DNA of 38,756 nt from Peptoniphilus indolicus ATCC 29427 (GTDB taxonomy: Bacteria; Bacillota; Clostridia; Tissierellales; Peptoniphilaceae). This document shows positions 25,271 to 34,288 of this stretch, piece by piece. Position 1 is the stretch's first letter. Each line of letters begins with the position of its first letter. The notes beneath the pieces are model-generated. The model searched no databases, was not told the DNA's origin, and was given only the letters and a program-made list of their open reading frames with translations. A program made the translations under genes and the position numbers. The stretch covers positions 136,374-175,129 of the forward strand of contig NZ_JH165061.1 in the NCBI RefSeq assembly GCF_000227315.1, in the 5' to 3' direction.

Positions 25271-25300
25271 TTGCCATGCTGTACATTTAATGTGTATAAT
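25271..25300 (+). promoter_or_regulatory. Promoter of the M16C peptidase gene
   Basis: TTGCCA and a perfect TATAAT are 18 bases apart on the plus strand. TATAAT ends 22 bases before the ATG at 25323, which rules out the longer in-frame start at 25290. Confidence 0.75.
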
Positions 25301-25322
25301 ATCTTTAATAAAGGAGGCTACA

Positions 25323-28196
25323 ATGTATAAACTTTTAAAAGAAGAAATGATTGATGAAGTGTCTTCTAAGGCACTATATTTTATACACGAAAAAACTAAT
25401 GCACAAGTCCTTGTGCTTTCAAATGATGATGCAAATAAAGCCTTTGGAATTGGTTTTAAGACAATCCCTGAAGATTCAACAGGAGTTGCCCATATAGTTG
25501 AACACTCTGTACTATCCGGCTCAAGAAAATATAGAACAAAAGAACCTTTTATGGACCTTATAAAATCCAGCCAACAAACTTTTTTGAATGCTATGACATT
25601 TCCTGATAAGACAATCTACCCTGTCAGTTCAAGAAATGAAAAAGACTTTTATAACCTGATGGATGTGTACTTAGATTCCGTATTTTATCCGAGAATGTAT
25701 GAAGTCAAAGAAATCTTTGAACAAGAAGGTTGGCACTATGAAATGGAAAAAGATTCTCCATTATCTATAAACGGTGTCGTATACAATGAAATGAAAGGTG
25801 TCTACTCAGACCCTCAATCAATAGTTTCTGATACTTTGACTTTTAACCTACATCCCAACTCAACTTATGGTGTTGATTCAGGTGGAGACCCTAAAGAAAT
25901 TCCAAATTTAACTTACGAAAACTTTTTGAATTTCCACAAAAAATTTTACCATCCTTCTAATTCTTATATCTATCTCTATGGAAATATGAATTATGAAGAA
26001 GTTTTAAAATTTATAGAAGATAACTATTTAAATTCATTTGATTTTGAAGAAATAGACTCTGAAATAAAATTAAACTCTCCAATTACAGAAACTACCTTTG
26101 TAAAAGAGACTTATGCTGCAACTCCAGCAGAGGTTGAAAAGAAAAATGATTATTTAGGATTTGGGTGGTGTATTGGAAAGAGTTTAAACCCTGAAGATTT
26201 ATTTATGAGAAATTTCCTATCTGAACTCTTAGTAAATTCAGATTCATCTCCTATAAAACAAGATGTTTTAAGCTCAGGTTTTGCAGAAGATGTTTGGGCT
26301 GAAAATTCAACTTCACTAACTCTTGACTTATCAATTGTCGCTAAAAACACCGGTGGGAAAACTGCCGAAGAATTTCGCGACTTCATATATGCCTCTCTCG
26401 AAAAAATAGTTTCAAATGGCATAGATAAGGATTTGCTCCTTGCTACATTTAATAAATTTGAGTTTGCATATCGTGAAGGCGGAGGAGTCCAAAAGGCTAT
26501 AATATATTACATTAGAGCTCTTAACACTTGGTTATATGGCGAAAACCCTATAGACGGACTAAAATCTCTATCTGTAATTGAAAACTTGAGAAATAAAATA
26601 GATACTGATTTCTTTGAACAATACATTCAAAAGCATTTGATTGATAACAAATATTCAGTTGGAGTTCAAATTTCAGCAGACGCTGATAAAAATGAAATTG
26701 AACTAAATGAATTAAAAGAAAAACTTGAGAATATAAAGGACTCTCTTTCTGATGAAGAAGTAGATAACATTATATTAAATCATAAAAATTTAGTCGAATA
26801 TCAATTAAGAGAAGACAGTGATGAGGATAAAAACACCATACCTTCACTTGAACTTTCTGATATCAAAGAGGGTATCGAACACATTGAAAGTGAGATATTT
26901 AAAGAAAAATATGGAACGCTTTTATTCAATCCTCAACCTACAAATGGTATCTCTTACGTTACAATTTCGTTCCCTGCTGAATATATAGCTATCGAAGATT
27001 TGCCAACTATGAATCTATTAAGCGAATTATTCGGCAAAGTCTCCACTCAAAACTATCACTATTCTAATTTAGACACAGAAATATATAAGACAATGGGTGG
27101 TTTTGGAACAGGACTTGCAACTTATAGAGACTACACTAAAGAAGATGAATTCAAATCTCGATTTGAAGCTTCTATTAAGACTTTAGACTTGAACTTTGAA
27201 AAGTCTATTGAACTTTCAAAAGAAATTTTATTAAATTCTAAATTTGATGATAAGAAGAGAATTAAAGAGCTTATCTTACTTCAAAAATCATATATCGAGG
27301 CAATAATACTTCAAAGCGGACATTCAATAGCTGCTGAAGTTGTTAAGAGTTATTTCTCAAAGCTATCTGCTTATAATCAAATAGCCGGTGGATTTAACTA
27401 CTACTTCTACCTTTCTGATTTGATTGAAAACTTTGAAACTATGTGGGAAGGTTTAAGCGCTAAACTTAAAGAACTATCAGCCAAGTTGATAAACGGTGTG
27501 GATGTTGTTGTGAATTTAACTGCCGACAGTTCTGAAAAGAAAGATTTTCTATCCGAGTTTTTAGAATCTCTTCCTACTGAAAAATATGAATCTGTTGAAT
27601 TTGAATTTACTCCTAATCCAAAAAATCAAGGATTTACAACTTCTGCCAATGTAAACTATGTATCTAAAGGATATAATCTAAAAGAATTCGGAATAAACTA
27701 CTCAGGTATTATGCCTGTCCTTGGAAATATATTGTCCGCTGATTATCTTCATAATCAAATACGTGCTAAAGGTGGCGCTTATGGAGCTGGAGTTAAGTTC
27801 TCTATGTCAGATGACGTAGTAACTTATTCTTATAGAGACCCTAACCTTGAAAAGACAGCTGAAGTTTATGACAATATGGCTGAATATGTGGACTCACTTG
27901 ACTTAACTGAAGATGAACTCAAAAATTATATAATCGGTACTATGAATGCTTTCGACCCACTTCTTGGCGCAGCTGAAAAGGGAAGTGCAAACTTCAGCCG
28001 ATTTATGACAAACTTAACAGAAGAAAAAGTTGCTGAATTTAAAGAACAAGCGCTAAACACCAAGCTTTCAGACCTAAAAGCTCTACGTGGAGCATTAAAA
28101 GAAGCTATGAATAAAAATTATATTACTGCAATAGGCTCAAAAGAAATGATAGAGTCAAGCAAGTTGTTTAAAGAAGTAATTGAACTAAAAAGATAA
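25323..28196 (+). CDS. M16C family zinc metallopeptidase (presequence protease / insulinase-like)
   Basis: This 957-residue protein carries the inverted zinc motif HIVEH at residues 57-61 and the downstream Glu-bearing segment VVYNEMKGVYSDP near 155-168, followed by the long hinge and a second inactive M16 half. It is the single-chain M16C type (PreP/falcilysin-like), which encloses and degrades peptides of up to about 70 residues. No signal peptide is present, so it is probably cytoplasmic and recycles peptides, suiting an amino-acid fermenter. AAAGGAGG five bases before the ATG fixes the start. It is transcribed away from the small membrane protein gene and ends at a long terminator. Confidence 0.93.
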   Translation: MYKLLKEEMIDEVSSKALYFIHEKTNAQVLVLSNDDANKAFGIGFKTIPEDSTGVAHIVEHSVLSGSRKYRTKEPFMDLIKSSQQTFLNAMTFPDKTIYPVSSRNEKDFYNLMDVYLDSVFYPRMYEVKEIFEQEGWHYEMEKDSPLSINGVVYNEMKGVYSDPQSIVSDTLTFNLHPNSTYGVDSGGDPKEIPNLTYENFLNFHKKFYHPSNSYIYLYGNMNYEEVLKFIEDNYLNSFDFEEIDSEIKLNSPITETTFVKETYAATPAEVEKKNDYLGFGWCIGKSLNPEDLFMRNFLSELLVNSDSSPIKQDVLSSGFAEDVWAENSTSLTLDLSIVAKNTGGKTAEEFRDFIYASLEKIVSNGIDKDLLLATFNKFEFAYREGGGVQKAIIYYIRALNTWLYGENPIDGLKSLSVIENLRNKIDTDFFEQYIQKHLIDNKYSVGVQISADADKNEIELNELKEKLENIKDSLSDEEVDNIILNHKNLVEYQLREDSDEDKNTIPSLELSDIKEGIEHIESEIFKEKYGTLLFNPQPTNGISYVTISFPAEYIAIEDLPTMNLLSELFGKVSTQNYHYSNLDTEIYKTMGGFGTGLATYRDYTKEDEFKSRFEASIKTLDLNFEKSIELSKEILLNSKFDDKKRIKELILLQKSYIEAIILQSGHSIAAEVVKSYFSKLSAYNQIAGGFNYYFYLSDLIENFETMWEGLSAKLKELSAKLINGVDVVVNLTADSSEKKDFLSEFLESLPTEKYESVEFEFTPNPKNQGFTTSANVNYVSKGYNLKEFGINYSGIMPVLGNILSADYLHNQIRAKGGAYGAGVKFSMSDDVVTYSYRDPNLEKTAEVYDNMAEYVDSLDLTEDELKNYIIGTMNAFDPLLGAAEKGSANFSRFMTNLTEEKVAEFKEQALNTKLSDLKALRGALKEAMNKNYITAIGSKEMIESSKLFKEVIELKR

Positions 28197-28200
28197 AAAT

Positions 28201-28247
28201 AAGGTGATATTGTAAAATAGAATTCTATTTTGCAACATCACCTTTTT
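28201..28247 (+). terminator. Terminator after the M16C peptidase
   Basis: AAGGTGAT pairs with ATCACCTT, then TTG with CAA, then AAAATAGAATTCTATTTT is self-complementary. The result is a long, nearly perfect hairpin followed by five T. Confidence 0.9.
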
Positions 28248-28311
28248 AATATAAACCAGTTTAATCATCTAAATTAATCAAACATGTCATTATTCACCAA
28301 TACAGTACATA

Positions 28312-28320
28312 TGCTATAAT
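28312..28320 (+). promoter_or_regulatory. Extended -10 promoter of the CapA-like gene
   Basis: TGCTATAAT is a perfect extended -10. It ends 15 bases before the ATG, giving a very short leader with TTGGTGA as ribosome site. Confidence 0.65.
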
Positions 28321-28335
28321 TAACTTGGTGATTCA

Positions 28336-29484
28336 ATGAAAAAACTTATAACGATATCATTATCCATTCTACTGTGTTTAGTAGGAGCACTATACATTTA
28401 CTCAAACAACAATAAATCTATTAACATAAACAGCCCGAAAAAAACTGAAAATGAAATATACAGAACTAAAATTTGGGCAACTGGCGACATCATGTACCAT
28501 ATGCCATTGTATAAATATAATTATGATGCCACCACAGGATTGTACTCTTTCAACACCTATTATCAAAAAGTTTCAGAATATTTAAAAGGTGCTGACTTAG
28601 TAATTGGAAATTTTGAAAGCACAGTCAATCCAAACAAAAATATCTCAGGTCATCCAATGTTCAACACCCCGTCTGAAGCTTTAAATTATTTAAAAGACTT
28701 TGGTTTCGATGCATTAGCGACCTCAAATAACCACTGTCTTGATTCCGGATACGAAGGCGTTCAAACAACTATTGACGCAATAGAAAAAGCCGGCTTAAAG
28801 CACTTCGGCACTCGCAAAGAAAATTCCAAACCTCTAATCATAACTACCAATGGCATCGCAGTTGGTTTGCTATCATATTCTGAAATGTTTAACGGTTTAG
28901 ACGGACTCGTTCCAAAAGATAAGAGATATGAAATCTCACCACTTCAAGAAGATTTAATTTTAGGTGACATCCAAAATTTAAAAAGCCTTGGCGCAGATTA
29001 CATCATTGCATACCCACATTGGGGTGTTGAATACGCGAGCGAACCATCAGAAACTCAAAAATATTTTGAAAAATTTTTGTTAGATAATGGTGTAGACGCA
29101 GTCCTTGGTTCGCACCCTCATGTTTTGCAAAGAGTTGAACTAAAAGATAATAAATTTACAATTTTTTCAATGGGAAACTCAATTTCAAACCAAAGACAAC
29201 AGTGGATTGGTCATGCCGGAGTTGAATCCGGAGTCTTTGTAGAATTGAATTTGATTAAACAAAATGGAAATACAAAACTTGAAAACTTTATTCTCCACCC
29301 AACTTACGTGAATAGATACCACGACCAAAACGGAAAAATACAATCCGAAGTCGTATTGTATTCAGATATTCTAAACGGTGGAAAATATAGAAACACTTTA
29401 GACCAAAGAACTCAAAACTTTGTCGATTCAAGTTATAACTGGGTCATCGAAAGACTTGGCATCTTACAAGGTCCACAGAAATAA
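28336..29484 (+). CDS. CapA family protein (metallophosphatase fold)
   Basis: This 382-residue protein has an N-terminal signal or membrane anchor (residues 4-24) and a calcineurin-like fold of the CapA/PgsA type. Metal-site motifs appear in order: WATGDIMYH near 48, VIGNFESTV near 95, ATSNNHCLDSGYEG near 128, YPHWGVEY near 225 and LGSHPHVLQ near 257. CapA proteins take part in poly-gamma-glutamate capsule assembly or export, but no capBC-like synthetase genes are nearby, so the solitary gene may have another cell-envelope role. It would act outside the membrane. The gene is monocistronic, with a promoter close to its start. Confidence 0.88.
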   Translation: MKKLITISLSILLCLVGALYIYSNNNKSININSPKKTENEIYRTKIWATGDIMYHMPLYKYNYDATTGLYSFNTYYQKVSEYLKGADLVIGNFESTVNPNKNISGHPMFNTPSEALNYLKDFGFDALATSNNHCLDSGYEGVQTTIDAIEKAGLKHFGTRKENSKPLIITTNGIAVGLLSYSEMFNGLDGLVPKDKRYEISPLQEDLILGDIQNLKSLGADYIIAYPHWGVEYASEPSETQKYFEKFLLDNGVDAVLGSHPHVLQRVELKDNKFTIFSMGNSISNQRQQWIGHAGVESGVFVELNLIKQNGNTKLENFILHPTYVNRYHDQNGKIQSEVVLYSDILNGGKYRNTLDQRTQNFVDSSYNWVIERLGILQGPQK

Positions 29485-29582
29485 TTCTATATTGATTAAT
29501 TGCCAAAAATATAATTATTAAATATAGTATCTTTTATCACAACTTTCATTATTTTTCTACTCATATATTTATGATCGTAAAA

Positions 29583-29625
29583 GAGGTCAACCTCTCCTTT
29601 ATTTTAATAAGGGCAGATTGACCTC
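29583..29625. repeat. Inverted repeat downstream of the CapA-like gene
   Basis: GAGGTCAA at 29583-29590 and TTGACCTC at 29618-29625 are perfect 8-bp inverted repeats, with a smaller CCTTTAT/ATAAGG hairpin inside. Four T follow on the minus-strand reading, so it could be a weak terminator for minus-strand transcription coming from the MATE gene, or an old element end. Confidence 0.5.
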
Positions 29626-29781
29626 CTCTATTACTAAAATATTAAATTACTACAATGAATTTTTTATCTTTTTAAAAATTTTATTTCTTATCTTTTAATT
29701 AATCCTCGATATCTAATTCTTTTTAAGTTTTTACTTAGCGATTCATTTAATTCTAATATCCTATTAAATGTAGAAATACAA

Positions 29782-30046
29782 TCAATTCATACGAGTAATG
29801 TTTTTAATCTTTTCTTTAGTATTTATTGTTTCAAGTAATACATCGACGACATCAACTAATAAATGAAAGAGTTCATTCTTAAATCCCATAGATCTTATTT
29901 GTTTCCATATTTGTTCTATGGTATTCATTTTCGGTGTATAGGGTGGTATGTGAATAATTTTTATATTCCCTGAAATTTTAAGTTCTTTTAATTTATGCCA
30001 TGCCGCTCAATCATATACAGATAGTATCCTATTGTTATGTTTTATC
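29782..30046 (-). mobile_element. Degenerate IS630-family transposase C-terminal remnant
   Basis: Minus-strand translation gives an 85-codon tail of an IS630-type DDE transposase. It reads AAWHKLKELKISGNIKII, then HIPPYTPKMNTIEQIWKQIR with the catalytic Glu of the NxxE motif, ending in INTKEKIKNITRMN and a stop. An in-frame TGA near 30007 sits just after the Asp that precedes AAWH, and nothing upstream of 30046 resembles the missing N-terminal half. It is therefore a dead fragment. It lies between the CapA-like gene and module B, so it may mark an old junction where module B joined this locus. The rest of the 29485-30122 gap shows only AT-rich sequence and the inverted repeat at 29583-29625. 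Confidence 0.75.
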
Positions 30047-30122
30047 CTCCTTCAACAATTAAATATTTCATTTCTTATTTCGCATTTCTAACAACCAATA
30101 TGTTTATTTTTGTTAATAGTAT

Positions 30123-31475
30123 TTAATTAATTGTCTTTTCTCTTCCCATTTTATTCAACTCAACAATCATCATAAATATTCCAACAACAATCATTATAAA
30201 ATCTACAAGAGGTTGCGTGAACCAAACCGCTTTCACTCCAAATGCCATTGGCAAGAAAATCATTGCAGGAACAAATAAAAATAACTGTCTTAACATAACT
30301 ATAATCCCTGCCTTCTTTCCGTTTCCAATTGATTGAAAAAATGTAATGCTCATGACCATAACACCATATAAAATAAATACAGAATAGAACAGTCTGAAAT
30401 TCCCTACTCCCTGAGCTATGATATTTGCGTCTACTCCAAACAGCGAAAGTATCTGACTTGATAACAATAATGACGGAATCCAGAAGACTGCTGCAAGCAC
30501 AATCCCTCCGATAGAAAATACTTTCATTGCTTGTCTTACTCTATCATATTGCTCGGCTCCGAAGTTTGTTCCTACAACAGGTTGTAAGCCTTGGCTCATT
30601 CCCCAAAGCGGAATGAATGAAAAGGCATATACACGAAGCGATGCTGCCATTAAAATTCCGTTTGGATCACCGCCATATTTAAATGCCATTTTGTAGAGCA
30701 TAGTTTGCTGAATCATAAACAAAAGCTGCATCATCATAGCCGATGAACCTACTGCGAACATTTCTTTTTTTATTCTCACATCAGATTTAATCTTATAGAT
30801 CCTTACAACTTTACTTTTCCTCAAAAAATATTGAAGTGTTATCACAGCTTGAACAAACTGTGCTGTGATCGTTGCAAGAGCAGCACCTTCAATGGCATAT
30901 TTACCCATAAGTATCATTAAAATCGGATCAAGAATTATATTGAGTAATGCCCCAAGCCCCATAATCATCATTGCTTTTTTCATCAATCCTTCCCCACGCA
31001 TGACCATATTTGCAGACTGCGTGAAGTTTACAAAGATAGAACCGATAAAAATCACTCTCAGGTATCTGATACCATAAGACTTGATTTCGCCTGTCGCACC
31101 GACCATATCTAAAAAATGTGGTGCAAGTAGTATTCCGCCAACTGTTATAATTGTCGAAAAGAAAATCACCCAAAAAATCAAATTCCCCATGATTTTATCT
31201 ACAGTTTTCTGATCACCTTTTCCAATTGCTCGTGATAAAACAGATGCCGAGCCTACACCAAGTAAAGTTGAAACACCACTATTAAAAAAAGTAAGCGGCA
31301 TTGCAACCCCGCAGGCAGTCATGGCTATCTGTCCAATAATCTTCCCTGCAAATATTCCGTCCATTAATGGATACAATCCAATTACTATCATCCCGATAAC
31401 TGCCGGGATAGATAATTGAAACATCAATGATATGGGTGTTTTTGTGAGCAATTGTTCTTTCATATTTTCTTTCAT
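30123..31475 (-). CDS. MATE family efflux transporter
   Basis: This 450-residue protein has 12 predicted helices and the MATE layout. The N-terminus TPISLMFQLSIPAVIGMIVIGLYPLMDGIFAG matches the NorM/DinF-type start, and the two halves are pseudo-symmetric. Such proteins export cationic or other small molecules using sodium or proton gradients. The start at 31475 is chosen because AAGGAGATC lies four to five bases before it; the frame stays open 34 codons further upstream but without a ribosome site. It follows the module B ATPase on the same strand after a 124-base gap and is likely part of that unit, perhaps exporting a toxic or chelating product. The substrate is unknown. Confidence 0.88.
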   Translation of the reverse strand: MKENMKEQLLTKTPISLMFQLSIPAVIGMIVIGLYPLMDGIFAGKIIGQIAMTACGVAMPLTFFNSGVSTLLGVGSASVLSRAIGKGDQKTVDKIMGNLIFWVIFFSTIITVGGILLAPHFLDMVGATGEIKSYGIRYLRVIFIGSIFVNFTQSANMVMRGEGLMKKAMMIMGLGALLNIILDPILMILMGKYAIEGAALATITAQFVQAVITLQYFLRKSKVVRIYKIKSDVRIKKEMFAVGSSAMMMQLLFMIQQTMLYKMAFKYGGDPNGILMAASLRVYAFSFIPLWGMSQGLQPVVGTNFGAEQYDRVRQAMKVFSIGGIVLAAVFWIPSLLLSSQILSLFGVDANIIAQGVGNFRLFYSVFILYGVMVMSITFFQSIGNGKKAGIIVMLRQLFLFVPAMIFLPMAFGVKAVWFTQPLVDFIMIVVGIFMMIVELNKMGREKTIN

Positions 31476-31599
31476 AAACGATCTCCTTATTTTTAATATA
31501 ATATCGTTAATAATATTAATTTTCGCACTTATTAAACTTCCATATACTTCACTAAGACTATTTAAATTTCTTTCCATTTCATTTAAACAGTACTCTTCA

Positions 31600-32997
31600 T
31601 TATTCTTGATATTTATAACTTCGAAAATCCTCTAAACAAAGAACATAATCTGTTGTTGCATTTATAAATTCAATATCATGAGAAACAATAAATACGATGT
31701 TATCTTTCGTTTTCATTTTCTTTATCAGTTTTGAAATTTTTAGCATATTATTATAATCCATTCCACTTGTAGGCTCATCAAAAAATATAAACTTAGAATT
31801 TTTGCATAAAACAGAAGCAATCGCCACTCTTTGTTTTTGTCCTCCTGATAAGCTCATTGGATGCCTTTTCCTCAATTCATCAAGTCCAAGTCCAATTAGA
31901 ACCCTATCTATTTTATCTTGACTTGAATCCTTAACTCCGAGTTTCAATTCTTCTTCTACAGAATCTGTAAAAAGTTGATGATTTACATCTTGCATAACAA
32001 AAGCTGAATTTTTAATTCGTTCTATTTTGCTAAGTTTTTTACCTTTAAAAATAATTTCATTGTTATCCTTTTTGTTCAGCCCTGTCATTGCACGTAAAAA
32101 AGTAGATTTCCCACAACCATTTTTGCCGACAATGCCATAAATCTCTCCCAAGTCAAAAGATATGTCTTTAAGGACTAATTCACCTTTGTCTTCAAAATCA
32201 ATTTTCATCGTTTGAATGACTAAATCTTTTCCATAAAGTTTTTGATTTTTACTTAAAGGTGTCTTGTGTATTGAACGAAGTCCATACTCGATCAAACTTT
32301 CACTTGATAATGACAAAAACTCTTCTTTGTTAAAAACTTGGTCAATTCTTCCTTGTTTTATTAAATAAATATAATCGACCAAATTCATCAGATAATAAAT
32401 TCGATGCTCTGCAAGAATAAGCGTTATTTTCTTTTCTTTTAACATTTTTAGCATTTTCATTAAAATATTTATGTGCTTGTCATCCAAGTTTGATGACGGT
32501 TCATCAAGTACTATAATTTTACATCCGGAAATATACGAAGCAGCTACACACAATATCTGTTTTTCTCCACCGGATAATTCAAAGATACTACGTCCAAGTA
32601 AATGCTCTATATGAAATATTTTCAGCATTTCTTGCATACGTGAGTCCATATCCTCTTTAGATAACCCGATGTTCTCTAAATAAAACAGGAGTTCTATTGT
32701 AGTATTAACATTAAAAAAGTGTGTCTTAGGATTTTGAAAAACACTGGCAATAAGTAGGGATACTTCATAAAGTTCTAAGTTCTTTATTTCTTTGTCATCG
32801 ACTTTAATGCTACCTGTTCCAACGGCATTTTCATAGGCAAATGCTAATCCGTTAATTGAATTGATTATAGAGGACTTTCCGCTTCCGCTTTCACCTGTTA
32901 GTAAAATACATTCTCCGTCAAGAACTTTTAAGGAAATATTATTTAATATTTTATTATCTTCACCATACGATAAACAAAGATTTTTTATTTGAAGCAT
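31600..32997 (-). CDS. ECF transporter double-domain ATPase, module B (intact)
   Basis: This 465-residue protein contains two complete ABC ATPase domains. The first has GESGSGKSS, VFQNPKTHFF, LSGGEKQ, IVLDEPSSNLD and AEHR; the second has GKNGCGKST, VMQDVNHQLF, SLSGGQKQR, FFDEPTSGMD and SHD. It is the intact counterpart of the broken gene at 1592-2969. It would energise the S and T components encoded just upstream. AGGAGG stands six bases before the ATG at 32997, whereas the longer start at 33003 abuts that site with no spacing. It overlaps the EcfT gene by 13 bases. Fused double ATPases of this kind are common in Firmicute ECF systems that carry dedicated rather than shared ATPases. Confidence 0.92.
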   Translation of the reverse strand: MLQIKNLCLSYGEDNKILNNISLKVLDGECILLTGESGSGKSSIINSINGLAFAYENAVGTGSIKVDDKEIKNLELYEVSLLIASVFQNPKTHFFNVNTTIELLFYLENIGLSKEDMDSRMQEMLKIFHIEHLLGRSIFELSGGEKQILCVAASYISGCKIIVLDEPSSNLDDKHINILMKMLKMLKEKKITLILAEHRIYYLMNLVDYIYLIKQGRIDQVFNKEEFLSLSSESLIEYGLRSIHKTPLSKNQKLYGKDLVIQTMKIDFEDKGELVLKDISFDLGEIYGIVGKNGCGKSTFLRAMTGLNKKDNNEIIFKGKKLSKIERIKNSAFVMQDVNHQLFTDSVEEELKLGVKDSSQDKIDRVLIGLGLDELRKRHPMSLSGGQKQRVAIASVLCKNSKFIFFDEPTSGMDYNNMLKISKLIKKMKTKDNIVFIVSHDIEFINATTDYVLCLEDFRSYKYQE

Positions 32998-33677
32998 AAC
33001 CATCCTCCTATGACTATTGATGCCATCACTATCCCATAGATGAAGTCGATTAAATTTACACCAACCCTAACATATCTCGTTTTTTTTATGGGATTTGCAA
33101 TACATTTTGTTTCAGCCGCCTTAGAGATGTCATCAGCAATATTAGATGAAATAATTAAAAGAGGTACAATAACATACTCTAAATATTTAAAAGGATTTTT
33201 TGTTTCTATTCCCCTTATTTTCATTGCCATTTTTATATTTTCTCTTTCTTCCGCAAAAGACGGAAAAAATCGAAACATCACCGCTATAGGTATAGATATG
33301 ACACTTGGGATTTTTAAGACATCCATAGATGAAATAATACTCCCAACATCCGATGTTTTAATCAAAAATTTTCCTGCAGCAAAAGGTATATAAAACATAC
33401 GCAGTACAAAAATTAAAGAAAATAACATCTTTATTAAAAATGGCAACTGAGCTAATATCTTAAAATTCGGTGCAAGAAATAGAATACCGAATAAAAGAAT
33501 ATTTTTTATTGCTTCTTTTCTAAAGCCATTTATTAAGTACATTATGGAAATAATAAATATCAATGCCCATTCCAAAATAGGATGAATGGAATGTACAACA
33601 GTTAACCCCAATAATCCCACAACAAATAACTTTGTTATGGGATTTGGATTTAATCTTCTATTATTCTCAATAAACAT
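32985..33677 (-). CDS. ECF transporter T component, module B
   Basis: This 230-residue membrane protein has about five hydrophobic segments and the EcfT coupling region (NPFKYLEYVIVPLLIIS then DDISKAAETKCIANP). The Arg-Gly pair normally found in the second coupling motif (AMSRGL in the module A protein) reads Thr-Lys-Cys here, a departure worth noting though a basic residue is kept. It links the double ATPase at 31600-32997 to the S component. Its ATG shares a base with the S component stop (TAATG) and its end overlaps the ATPase gene, so the three subunits are co-translated. Confidence 0.85.
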   Translation of the reverse strand: MFIENNRRLNPNPITKLFVVGLLGLTVVHSIHPILEWALIFIISIMYLINGFRKEAIKNILLFGILFLAPNFKILAQLPFLIKMLFSLIFVLRMFYIPFAAGKFLIKTSDVGSIISSMDVLKIPSVISIPIAVMFRFFPSFAEERENIKMAMKIRGIETKNPFKYLEYVIVPLLIISSNIADDISKAAETKCIANPIKKTRYVRVGVNLIDFIYGIVMASIVIGGWLCFK

Positions 33678-34258
33678 TAAACAATACCCGCTTTGTTAAA
33701 GTGTTTCTTAAGAAGAGCCTTTCCAATATATGCTCCGATAATTCCACCTATTAAAGCACCGGCATAAACTAATAACATATTTGGATAGGTAATTAACTTT
33801 TCTAAAGCATCTACATATTCTTTTCCCATCATCATTGATAATTTAATATATTTTTCTTTTGCCCATAGCATTTGCATTAAAGATCCACAAATCCATGTAT
33901 TAAAAATCGCAAAAGCAAACATATTGTATTTAAAAGAATTATATCCGCCCACTTTTCTTATCATTTCAGCAATAAACATAACAACAATAGCATGAACTGC
34001 TATTACATAGGTATGCCCCATAGCAAACATCAATAATGGGGATAGTATTCCTAATATAAATAAGCCCCAAGGTTTTTGAACCTTTGCCATAAATAACATA
34101 ATAATTGTACCTGTCACAATACCAAGAAGAGTTGGATATACTAAGAATAAAATAGGTACCATTCCTATCATTCCCACACCGAACATTACTACAAAATAGA
34201 TAACTGCAAATACACCAATGGTTACTAAATCTTTGATTTTTAGTTTATTTTCTCTCAT
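33677..34258 (-). CDS. ECF transporter S component, MptD/Trep_Strep-like, module B
   Basis: This 193-residue hydrophobic protein with about six helices is homologous by eye to the module A S component. Shared features include a short charged N-terminus before a helix (KIKDLVTIGVF here, EVKDLINAGLF there), a conserved MIGMVP/MIGFIP segment, and the C-terminal GAYIGKALLKKHFNKA. AGGAGG six bases before the ATG supports the start. As the substrate-binding subunit it sets specificity. Sequence alone does not reveal the ligand; the neighbouring ABC pair and the parallel with streptococcal SiaFGH point to heme or a metal complex. Confidence 0.78.
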   Translation of the reverse strand: MRENKLKIKDLVTIGVFAVIYFVVMFGVGMIGMVPILFLVYPTLLGIVTGTIIMLFMAKVQKPWGLFILGILSPLLMFAMGHTYVIAVHAIVVMFIAEMIRKVGGYNSFKYNMFAFAIFNTWICGSLMQMLWAKEKYIKLSMMMGKEYVDALEKLITYPNMLLVYAGALIGGIIGAYIGKALLKKHFNKAGIV

Positions 34259-34288
34259 TTTCTTCCTCCTAATAAATTTTTCTAATTT

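Noticed and set aside
29690-29775. A short open stretch on the minus strand after the IS630 tail, reading like a Leu/Lys-rich peptide end
   Set aside because: It has no start, no ribosome site and no recognisable family. It could be IS debris, but support is too thin.
30005-30009. In-frame TGA in the IS630 remnant as selenocysteine
   Set aside because: Although selU suggests selenium metabolism, this is a truncated transposase with no SECIS-like structure seen. Decay is simpler.
33040-33393. A 117-codon open frame on the plus strand
   Set aside because: It is antisense to the well-supported EcfT gene of module B and has no start signals.
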